Assembly: GCA_035604635.1 (NCBI GenBank)
Contig: DATNIC010000092.1
Location: 1 to 21,381 of the forward strand
Source of the DNA: DATNIC01 sp035604635
Lineage (GTDB): Bacteria; Vulcanimicrobiota; Vulcanimicrobiia; Vulcanimicrobiales; Vulcanimicrobiaceae
Reading direction: 5' to 3'
Length of the DNA stretch: 21,381 nt
Part shown: positions 1-7,256 of the stretch, piece after piece
How positions within the stretch are numbered: position 1 is the stretch's first letter
Layout: every line of letters starts with the position of its first letter
Notes under the pieces: generated by a model
The model's input: only the letters and a program-made list of their open reading frames with translations
The model's database searches: none
What the model was told of the DNA's origin: nothing
Translations under genes and position numbers: made by a program

Positions 1-1
1 G

Positions 2-667
2 TACGGCTGGATTGGGCGCGCGATCGGCTGGGCGACCGCCGGCGAGATCGAGGGTTACATCATCGCGCCGGTCGACCGCCATTCGTTCGGCCTTGCGGGC
101 GTAGCGGAGTCGAGCGAGGAGATGCATCCAGCGGGGAGCTACCTGCTACGCTGCTCCGGGAAGCTGAGGATGATCCCGATAGGCGAGCACGTCATGATGC
201 GTGACGTTCCGGCGATGGTGACGAAGGACAACGTGTTGCACGTCATCACGCTGATCGGCAGACAGCTGCAGCGTTGGGGCGTCAAGCATCCGCGCATCGC
301 GGTCGCAGGGCTCAATCCGCATGCAGCCGGTACGGAAGACGCCCGGGAGATTGCGCCGGCCGTCGCGGCGGCACGCGAGCAGGGCTTCGATGTCACCGGT
401 CCGTTGTCGCCCGATGCAGTGTTTCGGCAAGCGCTGCAAGGGCAATTTGACGTCGTCGTGGCGATGTATCACGATCAGGGACAGATCGCGATCAAGACGG
501 CCGGACTCGACGAAGCGTGCGCCATCTTCGTAGGCTTGCCGTACGTGCGCGTCGGCGTTCCGCACGGCTCGGCGTTCGACATCGCCGGCAAAGGGGTCGC
601 TCGCGCCGGCACGATGCTGACGGCATTGAAGACCGCTTGCACGCTCGCAAGCGGCGGCGGACTATAA
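2..667 (+). CDS. pdxA: PdxA-family 4-hydroxythreonine-4-phosphate dehydrogenase, C-terminal part
   Basis: The frame is open from base 2, so the gene enters from outside the window and about 221 codons are visible. PdxA proteins are NAD-dependent, metal-binding dehydrogenases that oxidise 4-phosphohydroxy-L-threonine in pyridoxal phosphate synthesis; PdxA2-type paralogues act on sugar-acid phosphates. The three metal-binding histidine contexts are visible: GEHV (His codon 188-190), GLNPHA and AMYHDQG, followed by GLPYVRVGVPHGSAFDIAGKG. The loop after NPHA is shorter than the usual NPHAGE..G.FG.EE, and the usual RTS.DHGTA is here RVGVPHGSA. A PdxA2-like paralogue with another substrate is therefore possible. 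The family is clear; the exact substrate is not. The gene ends with TAA about 150 bp before mraZ and is probably a separate transcription unit. Confidence 0.85.
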   Translation, partial: YGWIGRAIGWATAGEIEGYIIAPVDRHSFGLAGVAESSEEMHPAGSYLLRCSGKLRMIPIGEHVMMRDVPAMVTKDNVLHVITLIGRQLQRWGVKHPRIAVAGLNPHAAGTEDAREIAPAVAAAREQGFDVTGPLSPDAVFRQALQGQFDVVVAMYHDQGQIAIKTAGLDEACAIFVGLPYVRVGVPHGSAFDIAGKGVARAGTMLTALKTACTLASGGGL

Positions 668-743
668 ACCGCCGGACGGCGCCATGACATCGAACGCCTG
701 TTCGTAAAACTCGGGATGGTGACGCCCGCGCGTTCGCTTCGGG
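668..743. other. pdxA-mraZ spacer, upstream half
   Basis: This short spacer follows the pdxA stop. It has a 4-bp GCCG/CGGC inverted repeat with a 2-nt centre (671-680), too weak and without a T-run to be called a terminator. I see no other feature in it. Confidence 0.5.
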
Positions 744-772
744 TTGATTCCCCGCACTCTGTGGGCTATAGT
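744..772 (+). promoter_or_regulatory. Predicted sigma-70-type promoter of the mraZ/dcw operon
   Basis: A -35 TTGATT (744-749) and a -10 TATAGT (767-772) are separated by exactly 17 bp. Transcription would start near 779-780, giving a leader of about 36 nt before the TTG of mraZ. The -10 lies among the GTGG boxes (first box at 761, second at 771), so an occupied array would block RNA polymerase. Given the tight packing of the genes, this is the only obvious promoter for the whole downstream cluster. Confidence 0.65.
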
Positions 773-810
773 GGAACAGAGTGGTGCCTAGTGGACGGCA
801 GTGGGGATTT
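761..810 (+). promoter_or_regulatory. Five MraZ-box-like GTGG direct repeats at 10-bp period
   Basis: GTGG occurs at 761, 771, 781, 791 and 801, each exactly one 10-bp step from the next. E. coli MraZ binds TGGG-type direct repeats spaced about 10 bp apart in front of mraZ and represses its own operon; the position, period and core here match that model. The array overlaps the predicted -10 and runs almost to the mraZ start (816). Direct autorepression of the dcw operon is the likely role. The five-copy count is seen directly; binding by the adjacent MraZ is inference. Confidence 0.75.
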
Positions 811-815
811 TTTAG

Positions 816-1259
816 TTGGCAGCGGACCGGCCTCATTTTACCGGGTCAGTCGAACACAGCCTTGACGACAAGGGCCGTCTTGTCGTCCCCGCGCGCTTCC
901 GCGAGCGCCTTGGACCCGGCTTCTTCCTGACGATCGCGGAGCCCGATCCCTGTCTGGCCCTCTACCCCGCCGTCACCTGGGCCGAGTTTTGCGCCAGGCT
1001 CGAGGGTGCCCCGAAAAAGGACGAAGCCTATCGCCGGTTCGTCCGTCATCTCTTCTCCCATACAGAGGAAGTGGCGTGCGACGCCCAAGGCCGGCTCGTC
1101 ATCCCGAGCACGCACCGACGCTACGCGAAGATCGGGCGGGACGTCGTGACGGTCGGATCCCTGACCCGAGTCGAGATCTGGGCCAAAGAGCAGTTCGCGA
1201 CCCACGCGAAGCCCGCGGGCGATTTGGGCGAGTTTACCACGGAGCTGGGGCTCTATTAG
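816..1259 (+). CDS. mraZ: Transcriptional regulator MraZ
   Basis: MraZ is a DNA-binding, ring-forming protein with two SpoVT/AbrB-like folds that represses the dcw operon. The 147-residue product has both signature DxxGR motifs: DDKGRLVVP (residues 17-25) and DAQGRLVIP (89-97). Length is normal for the family. TTG at 816 is the only reasonable start, because an in-frame TAG lies at 813-815 and no ATG or GTG precedes the conserved FTGSVEHSLDDKG segment. No good Shine-Dalgarno is visible, and the region where it would sit is occupied by the fifth GTGG box. The stop TAG is followed by a single codon (TGG) and then the GTG of rsmH in the same frame. Confidence 0.96.
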   Translation: MAADRPHFTGSVEHSLDDKGRLVVPARFRERLGPGFFLTIAEPDPCLALYPAVTWAEFCARLEGAPKKDEAYRRFVRHLFSHTEEVACDAQGRLVIPSTHRRYAKIGRDVVTVGSLTRVEIWAKEQFATHAKPAGDLGEFTTELGLY

Positions 1260-1262
1260 TGG

Positions 1263-2144
1263 GTGGCCGCGCACGTTTCCGTCCTGCTCCCGCAGGCGCT
1301 CGAATGGCTCGACCTCCGCGCTGGGGGGACCTACGTCGATGCGACGTTCGGCGCCGGCGGTCACTCGACGGGGATCGCCCTGCGGCTGGCACGCGGCCGC
1401 CTCGTCGCGCTGGACGCCGATCCCGGCGCCCGCACTCCCGAGCCCTTTCCGGCGTCACCGGGCTTGGAGTTCGAATTAGTGCACGCGAACTTTCGGGATC
1501 TGCGCGACGTGCTGGCGCAGCGCGGCATCATGCAGATCGACGGGATTCTCTACGATCTCGGGGTGAGCTCGATGCAGCTTGACCGGCCCGAGCGCGGCTT
1601 CTCGTTCCGTGAAGACGCGCCGCTCGACATGCGACTCGATCCGACGCAGGGCCGCAGCGCCGGCGAGCTGCTGCGCGATTCCGGCGAACGCGAACTCGCC
1701 GACGTGATCTACGAATTCGGCGAAGAGCGGGCGGCGCGGCAAATCGCGCGCGCGATCGTCGGGCGGCGGCGCGAAGGCAAGCTGCCCGCAACGACCGGTG
1801 AGCTCGCGCGCTTGATCGCCGGTGTCGTCCACGTCCGCGGAAAGCGCGAGCGCATCCATCCCGCGACGCGTACCTTTCAGGCCTTGCGCATCGCCGTCAA
1901 CGACGAGCTCGGTGCCCTGCGCGCGAGCCTCGATGCCGCCTTCGGGGCCCTTGCGCCCGGCGGGCGCGTCGTCGTCATCAGCTTTCATTCCCTCGAAGAT
2001 CGCATCGTCAAGACGCTCTTTCGCGACGATGCGCGCGTCAAGGCCTTGACGCGCAAGCCGATCGTCCCGGCACTGGACGAGATCACTCACAATCCCCGCG
2101 CGCGCAGCGCACGGCTGCGCGCCGCCGAGCGAGTTGCTGCATGA
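1263..2144 (+). CDS. rsmH: 16S rRNA m4C1402 N4-methyltransferase RsmH (MraW)
   Basis: RsmH uses S-adenosylmethionine to methylate N4 of C1402 in 16S rRNA, tuning decoding at the P site, and almost always follows mraZ. The 293-residue protein shows the SAM-binding YVDATFGAGGHS near residues 24-35, then DGILYDLGVSSMQLD, GFSFREDAPLDMRLD, TRTFQALRIAVNDEL and VVISFHSLEDRIVK, all hallmarks of the family. Length is slightly below E. coli RsmH (313). The GTG at 1263 is the only start candidate downstream of the in-frame mraZ stop. The 3' end overlaps the next gene by four bases (ATGA), implying coupled translation. Confidence 0.96.
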   Translation: MAAHVSVLLPQALEWLDLRAGGTYVDATFGAGGHSTGIALRLARGRLVALDADPGARTPEPFPASPGLEFELVHANFRDLRDVLAQRGIMQIDGILYDLGVSSMQLDRPERGFSFREDAPLDMRLDPTQGRSAGELLRDSGERELADVIYEFGEERAARQIARAIVGRRREGKLPATTGELARLIAGVVHVRGKRERIHPATRTFQALRIAVNDELGALRASLDAAFGALAPGGRVVVISFHSLEDRIVKTLFRDDARVKALTRKPIVPALDEITHNPRARSARLRAAERVAA

Positions 2145-2578
2145 TTCAACCGCGCGAACGCCCCACGCGCAGCCCGATCCCCGAACGCCCCCGAAAATCG
2201 GCGCGCCGGCGCCAAGCCCGCACGAGACGGCAACGCTACGTCACCGCCGTCAGAGTCCTAGGCGTGTCGGCAACCGTCGTCGCGCTGCTCATGCTGTATT
2301 TGGCGCTGATGGCGAACCTGACGAGTCTCAACTACCGTATCGGCCGCGCGTCGGAACAGCGAACCGCTCTGCAAGAGGAGACGATGCGCCTCGACGATCG
2401 GGTTGCGCACCTCGAGTCGCGCGAGCGCCTCGCCGAGCTCGCCATGAAATTGGGCATGCAAGAGCCGCGCATCTACGCGGTCGTCTCGCCGGCAGACGCA
2501 ACAGCGTCCAAATCCGGTCGTGGACCCGGCGGCATCGCGCTGCTGGGATCCGTCGCAGACTGGCTCAAGGGCCCGTAA
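2141..2578 (+). CDS. ftsL: FtsL/DivIC-like bitopic division protein
   Basis: The 145-residue product has a strongly basic cytoplasmic N-terminus (residues 1-33, many Arg), one membrane segment (about 35-58), a heptad-like stretch (about 60-100) and a short C-terminal tail. The segment RERLAELAMKLGMQEP resembles the end of FtsL coiled coils. FtsL with FtsB and FtsQ activates the FtsW-FtsI septal synthase. Sequence conservation of FtsL is always weak, so the call rests on topology, size and position between rsmH and the class B PBP. The ATG overlaps the rsmH stop as ATGA. The Gly/Ser/Lys-rich tail after residue 115 is longer than I expect for the family. Confidence 0.8.
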   Translation: MIQPRERPTRSPIPERPRKSARRRQARTRRQRYVTAVRVLGVSATVVALLMLYLALMANLTSLNYRIGRASEQRTALQEETMRLDDRVAHLESRERLAELAMKLGMQEPRIYAVVSPADATASKSGRGPGGIALLGSVADWLKGP

Positions 2579-2579
2579 T

Positions 2580-4361
2580 TTGGCCGGCGCAGTTGCGCGC
2601 GGCTCACCGATAGCCAAGGCGCGAACCGACCGCATCCGGCCGGGCCGAGCAAAGGTGGCGTTCTACATGCTGTGCGTCATCGCGGCGTTCTTGGCGTACC
2701 GCTTATATGAAGTGCAGGTCGTCGAGGGTCCATCGCTCTCGCGTCAAGCTCTCGAGCAGCGCTCCGAAACGGTCGAGACGTTTGCGCGCCGCGGAGCGAT
2801 CTACGACGCCGACCATCAGGTGCTGGTTCGCTCGCTGCCCTCCGAGAGCATCTACGCCGATCCCAACGACGTTGTCGATCCCGTATCCGCGGGGCGCAAG
2901 CTCGCCGCCGCGCTCTCGTTGAAACTCGAAGATGTCGTCGCGGTCCTGGAAGAAGGCAAGCGCGAGCACCGCAAGTTCACCTGGATCGAACGCAAGGTCC
3001 CGCACGAAATCGCCGATCGCCTGCGCAAAGGGTCGATCGACGGCGTCTCGGTGGTGCAAGAGGAGACCGGCGTCCGCTACTATCCGTCGGCGAAGCTCGC
3101 GTCGACCGTCCTCGGGTTTGTGGGCATCGACGAAAACGGCCTCGACGGCCTCGAGTATCAGTTCGACTCGTTGCTCCGCGGGACGCCCGGGCGAAGCACG
3201 ATCGAAGCGGACGAATTCGGACGCGCGATCCCCTTCGGTGAGACCAATGTGATCGAAGTGGCCCATCCCGGTCGCAACCTCGAGCTCACGCTGGATTCGT
3301 ACTTGGAGTTCGAAACCGAGCGCGCGCTGCGCGCGCAGGTGAAGAAATTCCATGCCGCGAGCGGGAGCGCGATCGTGATGGATCCGTACACGGGCGCGGT
3401 GCTCGCGCTCGCGAACGTTCCCGACTACGACCCGCACGTTTTTTCGAAATACTCGCAGGACTCGCGGCGCGACCGGGCAGTGATGGACGCTTACGAACCG
3501 GGCTCGACGTTCAAATTGATCACCGCAGCCGCGGCGCTCGAGTCGGGCCGGCTGACGGTCGGGTCGCGCATGCCGGCACGAAACGAGCTGCGCGTTGCCG
3601 ATCGAACGATCCACAATGCCGACGACGATCTTCCGGCGAGCGGTGGGAGCGAGACGCTCGAAGACATCATCGCGTACTCGCATAACGTCGGCGCGGCCGA
3701 GATCGGGCTGAAAATCGGAAAGCCGACCCTCTTCTCGATGATCAGGAATTTCGGGTTCGGCGACGCCGCCGAGATTGGTTTGCCGGGTGAGAATCCGGGG
3801 ATCGTCCCCTCGCTGGCCGATTGGAGCGGGAGCTCGCTTGCAACGATATCCTTCGGTCAAGGGATCTCGACGACGCCGGTCGCGATGATCCGCGCTTATG
3901 CAGCCGTTGCGAATGGCGGGATGCTGATTCGCCCGCGCATCTTGCAGGCGATCGACGACGCCGACGGCCGGGTGATCTATCGCTACGGCACCGAGGTCGA
4001 GCATCGCGTTATCTCCGAACGGACGGCGGCGACCCTGCGCAACATCCTGCGGGCGGTCGTCGTCCGTGGAACCGGAAATCCGACCGCGCAGGTCGCAGGC
4101 TATACGACCGCCGGAAAGACGGGCACTGCGCAAGTCGTCGAAAACGGTATCTATGAACCTGGAGCCTACATCGCTTCCTTCATCGGCTACGTCCCGGCCG
4201 ATCGACCCCGCTACATGATTCTCGTGAAGATCGATCGGCCGCGCGGAGCGATTTACGGAAGCGTGGTTGCTGCACCGGTCTTCGCGCAGGTCGCGAAGAT
4301 CGCGATGCTGCACGCGGGGATCATGCCCAGGTCCAGCGCACCGGCGCGCGCGGCTAAATGA
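2580..4361 (+). CDS. ftsI: Peptidoglycan D,D-transpeptidase, class B PBP (FtsI/PBP3-like)
   Basis: This is the cross-linking enzyme of the septal wall, anchored in the membrane with its catalytic domain outside. From the chosen TTG the protein has 593 residues: a basic N-terminus, one membrane helix (about 25-42), a PBP dimer domain, and a transpeptidase domain. The penicillin-binding motifs are complete: SxxK as STFK (309-312), SxN as SHN (367-369) and KTG (513-515). I chose TTG 2580 because it lies one base after the ftsL stop with AAGG at 2567-2570. A GTG at 2520 in the same frame would overlap ftsL by 59 nt and add unconserved residues. I see no C-terminal PASTA repeats. Confidence 0.95.
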   Translation: MAGAVARGSPIAKARTDRIRPGRAKVAFYMLCVIAAFLAYRLYEVQVVEGPSLSRQALEQRSETVETFARRGAIYDADHQVLVRSLPSESIYADPNDVVDPVSAGRKLAAALSLKLEDVVAVLEEGKREHRKFTWIERKVPHEIADRLRKGSIDGVSVVQEETGVRYYPSAKLASTVLGFVGIDENGLDGLEYQFDSLLRGTPGRSTIEADEFGRAIPFGETNVIEVAHPGRNLELTLDSYLEFETERALRAQVKKFHAASGSAIVMDPYTGAVLALANVPDYDPHVFSKYSQDSRRDRAVMDAYEPGSTFKLITAAAALESGRLTVGSRMPARNELRVADRTIHNADDDLPASGGSETLEDIIAYSHNVGAAEIGLKIGKPTLFSMIRNFGFGDAAEIGLPGENPGIVPSLADWSGSSLATISFGQGISTTPVAMIRAYAAVANGGMLIRPRILQAIDDADGRVIYRYGTEVEHRVISERTAATLRNILRAVVVRGTGNPTAQVAGYTTAGKTGTAQVVENGIYEPGAYIASFIGYVPADRPRYMILVKIDRPRGAIYGSVVAAPVFAQVAKIAMLHAGIMPRSSAPARAAK

Positions 4362-4485
4362 AAGGCTTCTTTAGCGCCCCCTCGGGGTATGGAACTCACG
4401 GCGACGATGATGAGGGGCGCTATGGTCTGGGGGCCCCAAAGCGCAGCTTTGGGGGGCGCGGAGCCTCGGGCGGAGCGCCTCTAAA
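4362..4485 (+). other. Structured intergenic region between ftsI and murE
   Basis: This is the only sizeable gap in the 18-kb cluster; all other gaps are 9 nt or less. It contains arm A AGCGCCCCCT (4373-4382), arm B AGGGGCGCT (4413-4421) and arm C AGCGCCTC (4474-4481). B can pair with A (nine pairs, one bulged C) or with C (core GGCGCT/AGCGCC), so the two pairings exclude each other. A perfect 9-bp hairpin lies between B and C. Arm C ends five bases before the murE ATG, where a ribosome site would be, and no Shine-Dalgarno is visible. GCGGAGC is repeated directly at 4458 and 4470. It could be a leader controlling murE or a dispersed repeat; I cannot tell which. Confidence 0.55.
4434..4454 (+). 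repeat. Perfect 9-bp inverted repeat (hairpin) upstream of murE
   Basis: CCCCAAAGC (4434-4442) and GCTTTGGGG (4446-4454) are exact reverse complements around a GCA loop. The stem is strong, but G-rich sequence rather than a T-run follows, so it is not a classical intrinsic terminator. It sits inside the larger set of competing arms in this gap. Confidence 0.75.
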
Positions 4486-5880
4486 ATGATCTTGCGGGAC
4501 TTGGCCGCCGCGGTCGACGGCGCGCGTATCGATGGTAACGCGGACCTACCGATAGAGCGAATCACTGAAGACTCGCGCGCATGCGCTCCAGGCGACGCTT
4601 TCGTCGCAATGCGCGGTGAGCGCGTCGACGGTCATACTTTCGTCGCGCAAGCGTACGAACGCGGCGCTTCCGCCGCGGTCGTCGAGCACCCCTCGAATTA
4701 TCCAGCCGGCCGAGCGCAAGTCGTTGTCGGGGATTCGCGTCGAGCCGGGTCGCGCATTGCCGCTCGCTTTTACGGCGAGCCCTCGCAATCATTGAGCGTC
4801 GTCGGGATCACCGGCACCAACGGAAAGACGACGACATCCTATCTCGTCCGCGCAGTCCTTGAGGCGATGGGCGATCGCTGCGCGACCGTTGGGACGCTCG
4901 GCGTCGACTTCGATGGAACGTCGCTGCCGCTGGCGAACACGACACCGCCGGCGATCGAACTGCAAGGCATTCTCGCCGACCTGCGCGATCGCGGCGCGAG
5001 CGCGATCAGCATGGAGGTCAGCTCGCACGCGCTCGCGCTGGGGCGCGTCGACGATGTCGCATTCGATGTCGGTGTCCTAACGAACCTCACGCGCGACCAC
5101 CTCGATTTTCACGGGACGCACGACGCATATATGGCGGCGAAGCGCCGCCTGTTCGAGATGGCGCGGATCGGCGTCCTCAACGTCGACGACGCCGCAGGCT
5201 CGGCGTTTGCACGGGAGCTGCGCGAAGCGAGGCGGCCCCTCGTCACCTATGCGATCGATGCCGAGGCCGACGTTCGCCCGTCGATGCTCGGGCCGCTTGC
5301 GCTTCCGGGCCGCTTCAACGTCGCAAACGCGCTCGCCGCGCTCGGCGTGGCACGCGCGCTCGATCTCGACCTACGCCGCGCCGCGCAAGCGATCGCAACG
5401 GTTGCGTCGATCCCCGGGCGGATGGAGCGCTTCAGCGGCGGCGGCGTCGACGTCATCGTAGACTACGCCCACACGCCGGATGCGCTCGCAAACGTTCTGC
5501 GCGCGATGCGCGAGACGACGCGTGGGCGCCTAGTCGCGGTCTTCGGCTGCGGCGGTGACCGCGACGCAGGGAAGCGCCCGCAAATGGGCGCGGTTGCCGG
5601 CGCGCTCGCCGATTCCGTGATCGTGACGTCCGACAATCCGCGCAGCGAGGATCCGCTCGCAATCGCGCAGGCCATCGCCGCACCGATCGGCGCGACGATC
5701 GTCCTCGATCGGCGTGCTGCGATTCGTCGCGCGATCGAGAGGGCGGCAGCCGGTGACGTCGTCGTCGTCGCCGGCAAAGGCCACGAAGCGTTTCAAATAG
5801 TCGGTGACGAGCGGCGTCCGTTCGACGATCGGGACGAAGTTCGCGCCGCGCTACGCGCGCGGGAAGTGCTCGCACCGTGA
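4486..5880 (+). CDS. murE: UDP-MurNAc-tripeptide synthetase MurE (meso-DAP adding)
   Basis: MurE adds the third stem-peptide residue to UDP-MurNAc-L-Ala-D-Glu in the cytoplasm, using ATP. The 464-residue protein has the Mur ligase P-loop GTNGKTT (110-116), central-domain motifs such as SMEVSSHAL, TNLTRDHLDFHG and AYMAAKRRLF (Lys 219, likely the carbamylated lysine), then VDYAHTPDAL, FGCGGDRD and DNPRSEDP. The DNPR motif (383-386) is the meso-diaminopimelate specificity signature, in contrast to L-lysine enzymes. The central-domain stretch between LVTYAIDAEADVR and GRFNVANALAAL is about 25 residues shorter than in E. coli MurE. The ATG is the first start after the structured gap, and the stop overlaps the murF GTG as GTGA. 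Confidence 0.95.
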   Translation: MILRDLAAAVDGARIDGNADLPIERITEDSRACAPGDAFVAMRGERVDGHTFVAQAYERGASAAVVEHPSNYPAGRAQVVVGDSRRAGSRIAARFYGEPSQSLSVVGITGTNGKTTTSYLVRAVLEAMGDRCATVGTLGVDFDGTSLPLANTTPPAIELQGILADLRDRGASAISMEVSSHALALGRVDDVAFDVGVLTNLTRDHLDFHGTHDAYMAAKRRLFEMARIGVLNVDDAAGSAFARELREARRPLVTYAIDAEADVRPSMLGPLALPGRFNVANALAALGVARALDLDLRRAAQAIATVASIPGRMERFSGGGVDVIVDYAHTPDALANVLRAMRETTRGRLVAVFGCGGDRDAGKRPQMGAVAGALADSVIVTSDNPRSEDPLAIAQAIAAPIGATIVLDRRAAIRRAIERAAAGDVVVVAGKGHEAFQIVGDERRPFDDRDEVRAALRAREVLAP

Positions 5881-7256
5881 GGCTCGACGCGAACGGCATC
5901 GTCATGGCGCTTGGAGGCGTCCTCGTTTCGAACACCGAGTTGCCGCCATCGATGCGCGTGTCGATCGACACGCGCACGGTCGATCGCGGCGATCTCTACG
6001 TCGCGCTCCGCGGCGAGAACTACGACGGCCACAATTTCGTCGGTGAGGCGGTCGACAAGGGGGCAGCCTGCGTCCTCGTCGACGACAAGGACGCGATCGT
6101 CGAAGGCGTGCCCGCCATCGTCGTACGCGATACGAAACGCGCTTACATGATGCTCGCACATCTGGCCCGGACGCGCGTCGATGGCCCCGTCGTTGCCATC
6201 ACGGGGAGCGCCGGGAAGACGACCACAAAGACGTTTCTGCGCGATCTCCTCAATGCGTCGGGCCGCTCCGCCGTCGGGACGCCTGAGAACGAGAACAACG
6301 AGATCGGCGTCAGCAAGTTCTTCTTGACCTTGATCGACGGAAGCGAAGCAACGTTGGTCGTCGAGATGGGATGCCGCCACCGCGGTGACATCGCCGCGCT
6401 GGTCAACGTCGCGGAGCCGGCCGTCGGGATCCTCACCAACATCGGCGAGGCGCACCTCGAGATCCTGGGGACTCGCGAAGCCATCGCCGAGACCAAGTGG
6501 GAACTCTTCGGCAACGGGGCTCACGCGATTCTCAATCTCGAAGACGCCGCATCGCGCGCGCGCGGCCATTCGCTCTTCGACGAGCCGCGCTACTTCGGTA
6601 CCGGAGCCGCGGAGCCGCCGGAACACGGCCACGCCGTCATCGTTCGCGACGCGAGCACGGTCGAGCTCTTCGAAGGCGGCGCCCTGCTCAAGCGGCTGCC
6701 GATCGAGGCGCAGTTCCCGGGGAGACACAATCTCGCCAACCTCGCCGCGGCATTCGCGGGCGCGCTCGAGCTCGGCGTAACGCCGGAAGAACTTGCACCG
6801 ATGGTCGCGACGTTGACCTTGCCGCACGGCCGCTACGAAACGATACAACTGCCCGCCGGAGCGCGCGTGATCTTCGATGCATACAATGCTTCGCTGACGG
6901 GGACGCTCGCGACGCTTGAGGCGTTCCTCGGCGAGAGCGGGCACCGGCGTGTCGCTGTTTTCGGCAGCATGGCTGAGCTCGGCGAAGAGTCATCCCCGAT
7001 GCATCACCGCGTCGGTGCCAGGGCGGCGGAAGGCGGCGTCGACGTCATCTTGGCCGGCGGTCAATTCGGCGACGACATCGTCCGCGGCGCGCGCGACGCG
7101 CATTTCCGGGGCGAGCTCGTCCGTTATACGGAAAACTCCGAGGCAGTGGCGTGGCTGCGCCGTCATCTGCGGGCCGATGACGTCGTGCTGCTTAAGGGAT
7201 CGCGCATGTACCGCATGGAGGAGATCCTCGAAGCGTTGCAAGGAACGCCCGCGTGA
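5877..7256 (+). CDS. murF: UDP-MurNAc-tripeptide:D-Ala-D-Ala ligase MurF
   Basis: MurF adds the D-Ala-D-Ala dipeptide, made by Ddl further down the cluster, to complete the UDP-MurNAc-pentapeptide. The 459-residue product has the N-terminal substrate domain (SIDTRTVDRGDLYVALRG), the P-loop GSAGKTT (110-116), NNEIGVSK, TNIGEAHLE, the PGRHNLANLAAAFA hinge and the C-terminal GSMAELGEES motif. The usual DAYNANP motif reads DAYNASL here, a small deviation at the adenine side of the active site. The start GTG at 5877 overlaps the murE stop by 4 nt, and the 3' end overlaps the next gene in the same manner. Confidence 0.95.
   Translation: MRLDANGIVMALGGVLVSNTELPPSMRVSIDTRTVDRGDLYVALRGENYDGHNFVGEAVDKGAACVLVDDKDAIVEGVPAIVVRDTKRAYMMLAHLARTRVDGPVVAITGSAGKTTTKTFLRDLLNASGRSAVGTPENENNEIGVSKFFLTLIDGSEATLVVEMGCRHRGDIAALVNVAEPAVGILTNIGEAHLEILGTREAIAETKWELFGNGAHAILNLEDAASRARGHSLFDEPRYFGTGAAEPPEHGHAVIVRDASTVELFEGGALLKRLPIEAQFPGRHNLANLAAAFAGALELGVTPEELAPMVATLTLPHGRYETIQLPAGARVIFDAYNASLTGTLATLEAFLGESGHRRVAVFGSMAELGEESSPMHHRVGARAAEGGVDVILAGGQFGDDIVRGARDAHFRGELVRYTENSEAVAWLRRHLRADDVVLLKGSRMYRMEEILEALQGTPA

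Noticed and set aside
671..680. GCCG-GA-CGGC as a pdxA terminator
   Set aside because: A 4-bp stem with a 2-nt loop and no T-run is too weak.
1968..1980. GTC/GTCGTC runs seen here and in many genes as possible microsatellites
   Set aside because: They are in-frame Val/Asp-Val codons in GC-rich coding sequence and do not form longer arrays.
2520..2579. Longer ftsI from GTG 2520
   Set aside because: It would overlap ftsL by 59 nt with unconserved residues. TTG 2580 sits one base after the ftsL stop with AAGG suitably upstream.
2703..4313. Long open frame (536 codons) on the minus strand opposite ftsI
   Set aside because: It is fully antisense to a PBP gene with complete catalytic motifs, has low-complexity Arg/Asp/His-rich composition and shows no recognisable domain. 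Such frames are common in GC-rich DNA.
4434..4454. Hairpin as an intrinsic terminator between ftsI and murE
   Set aside because: The stem is perfect but no T-run follows, and murE has no other visible promoter.
5793..6944. Minus-strand frame (383 codons) opposite murF
   Set aside because: It is antisense to a clear MurF, has biased composition and no sign of its own ribosome site or family.
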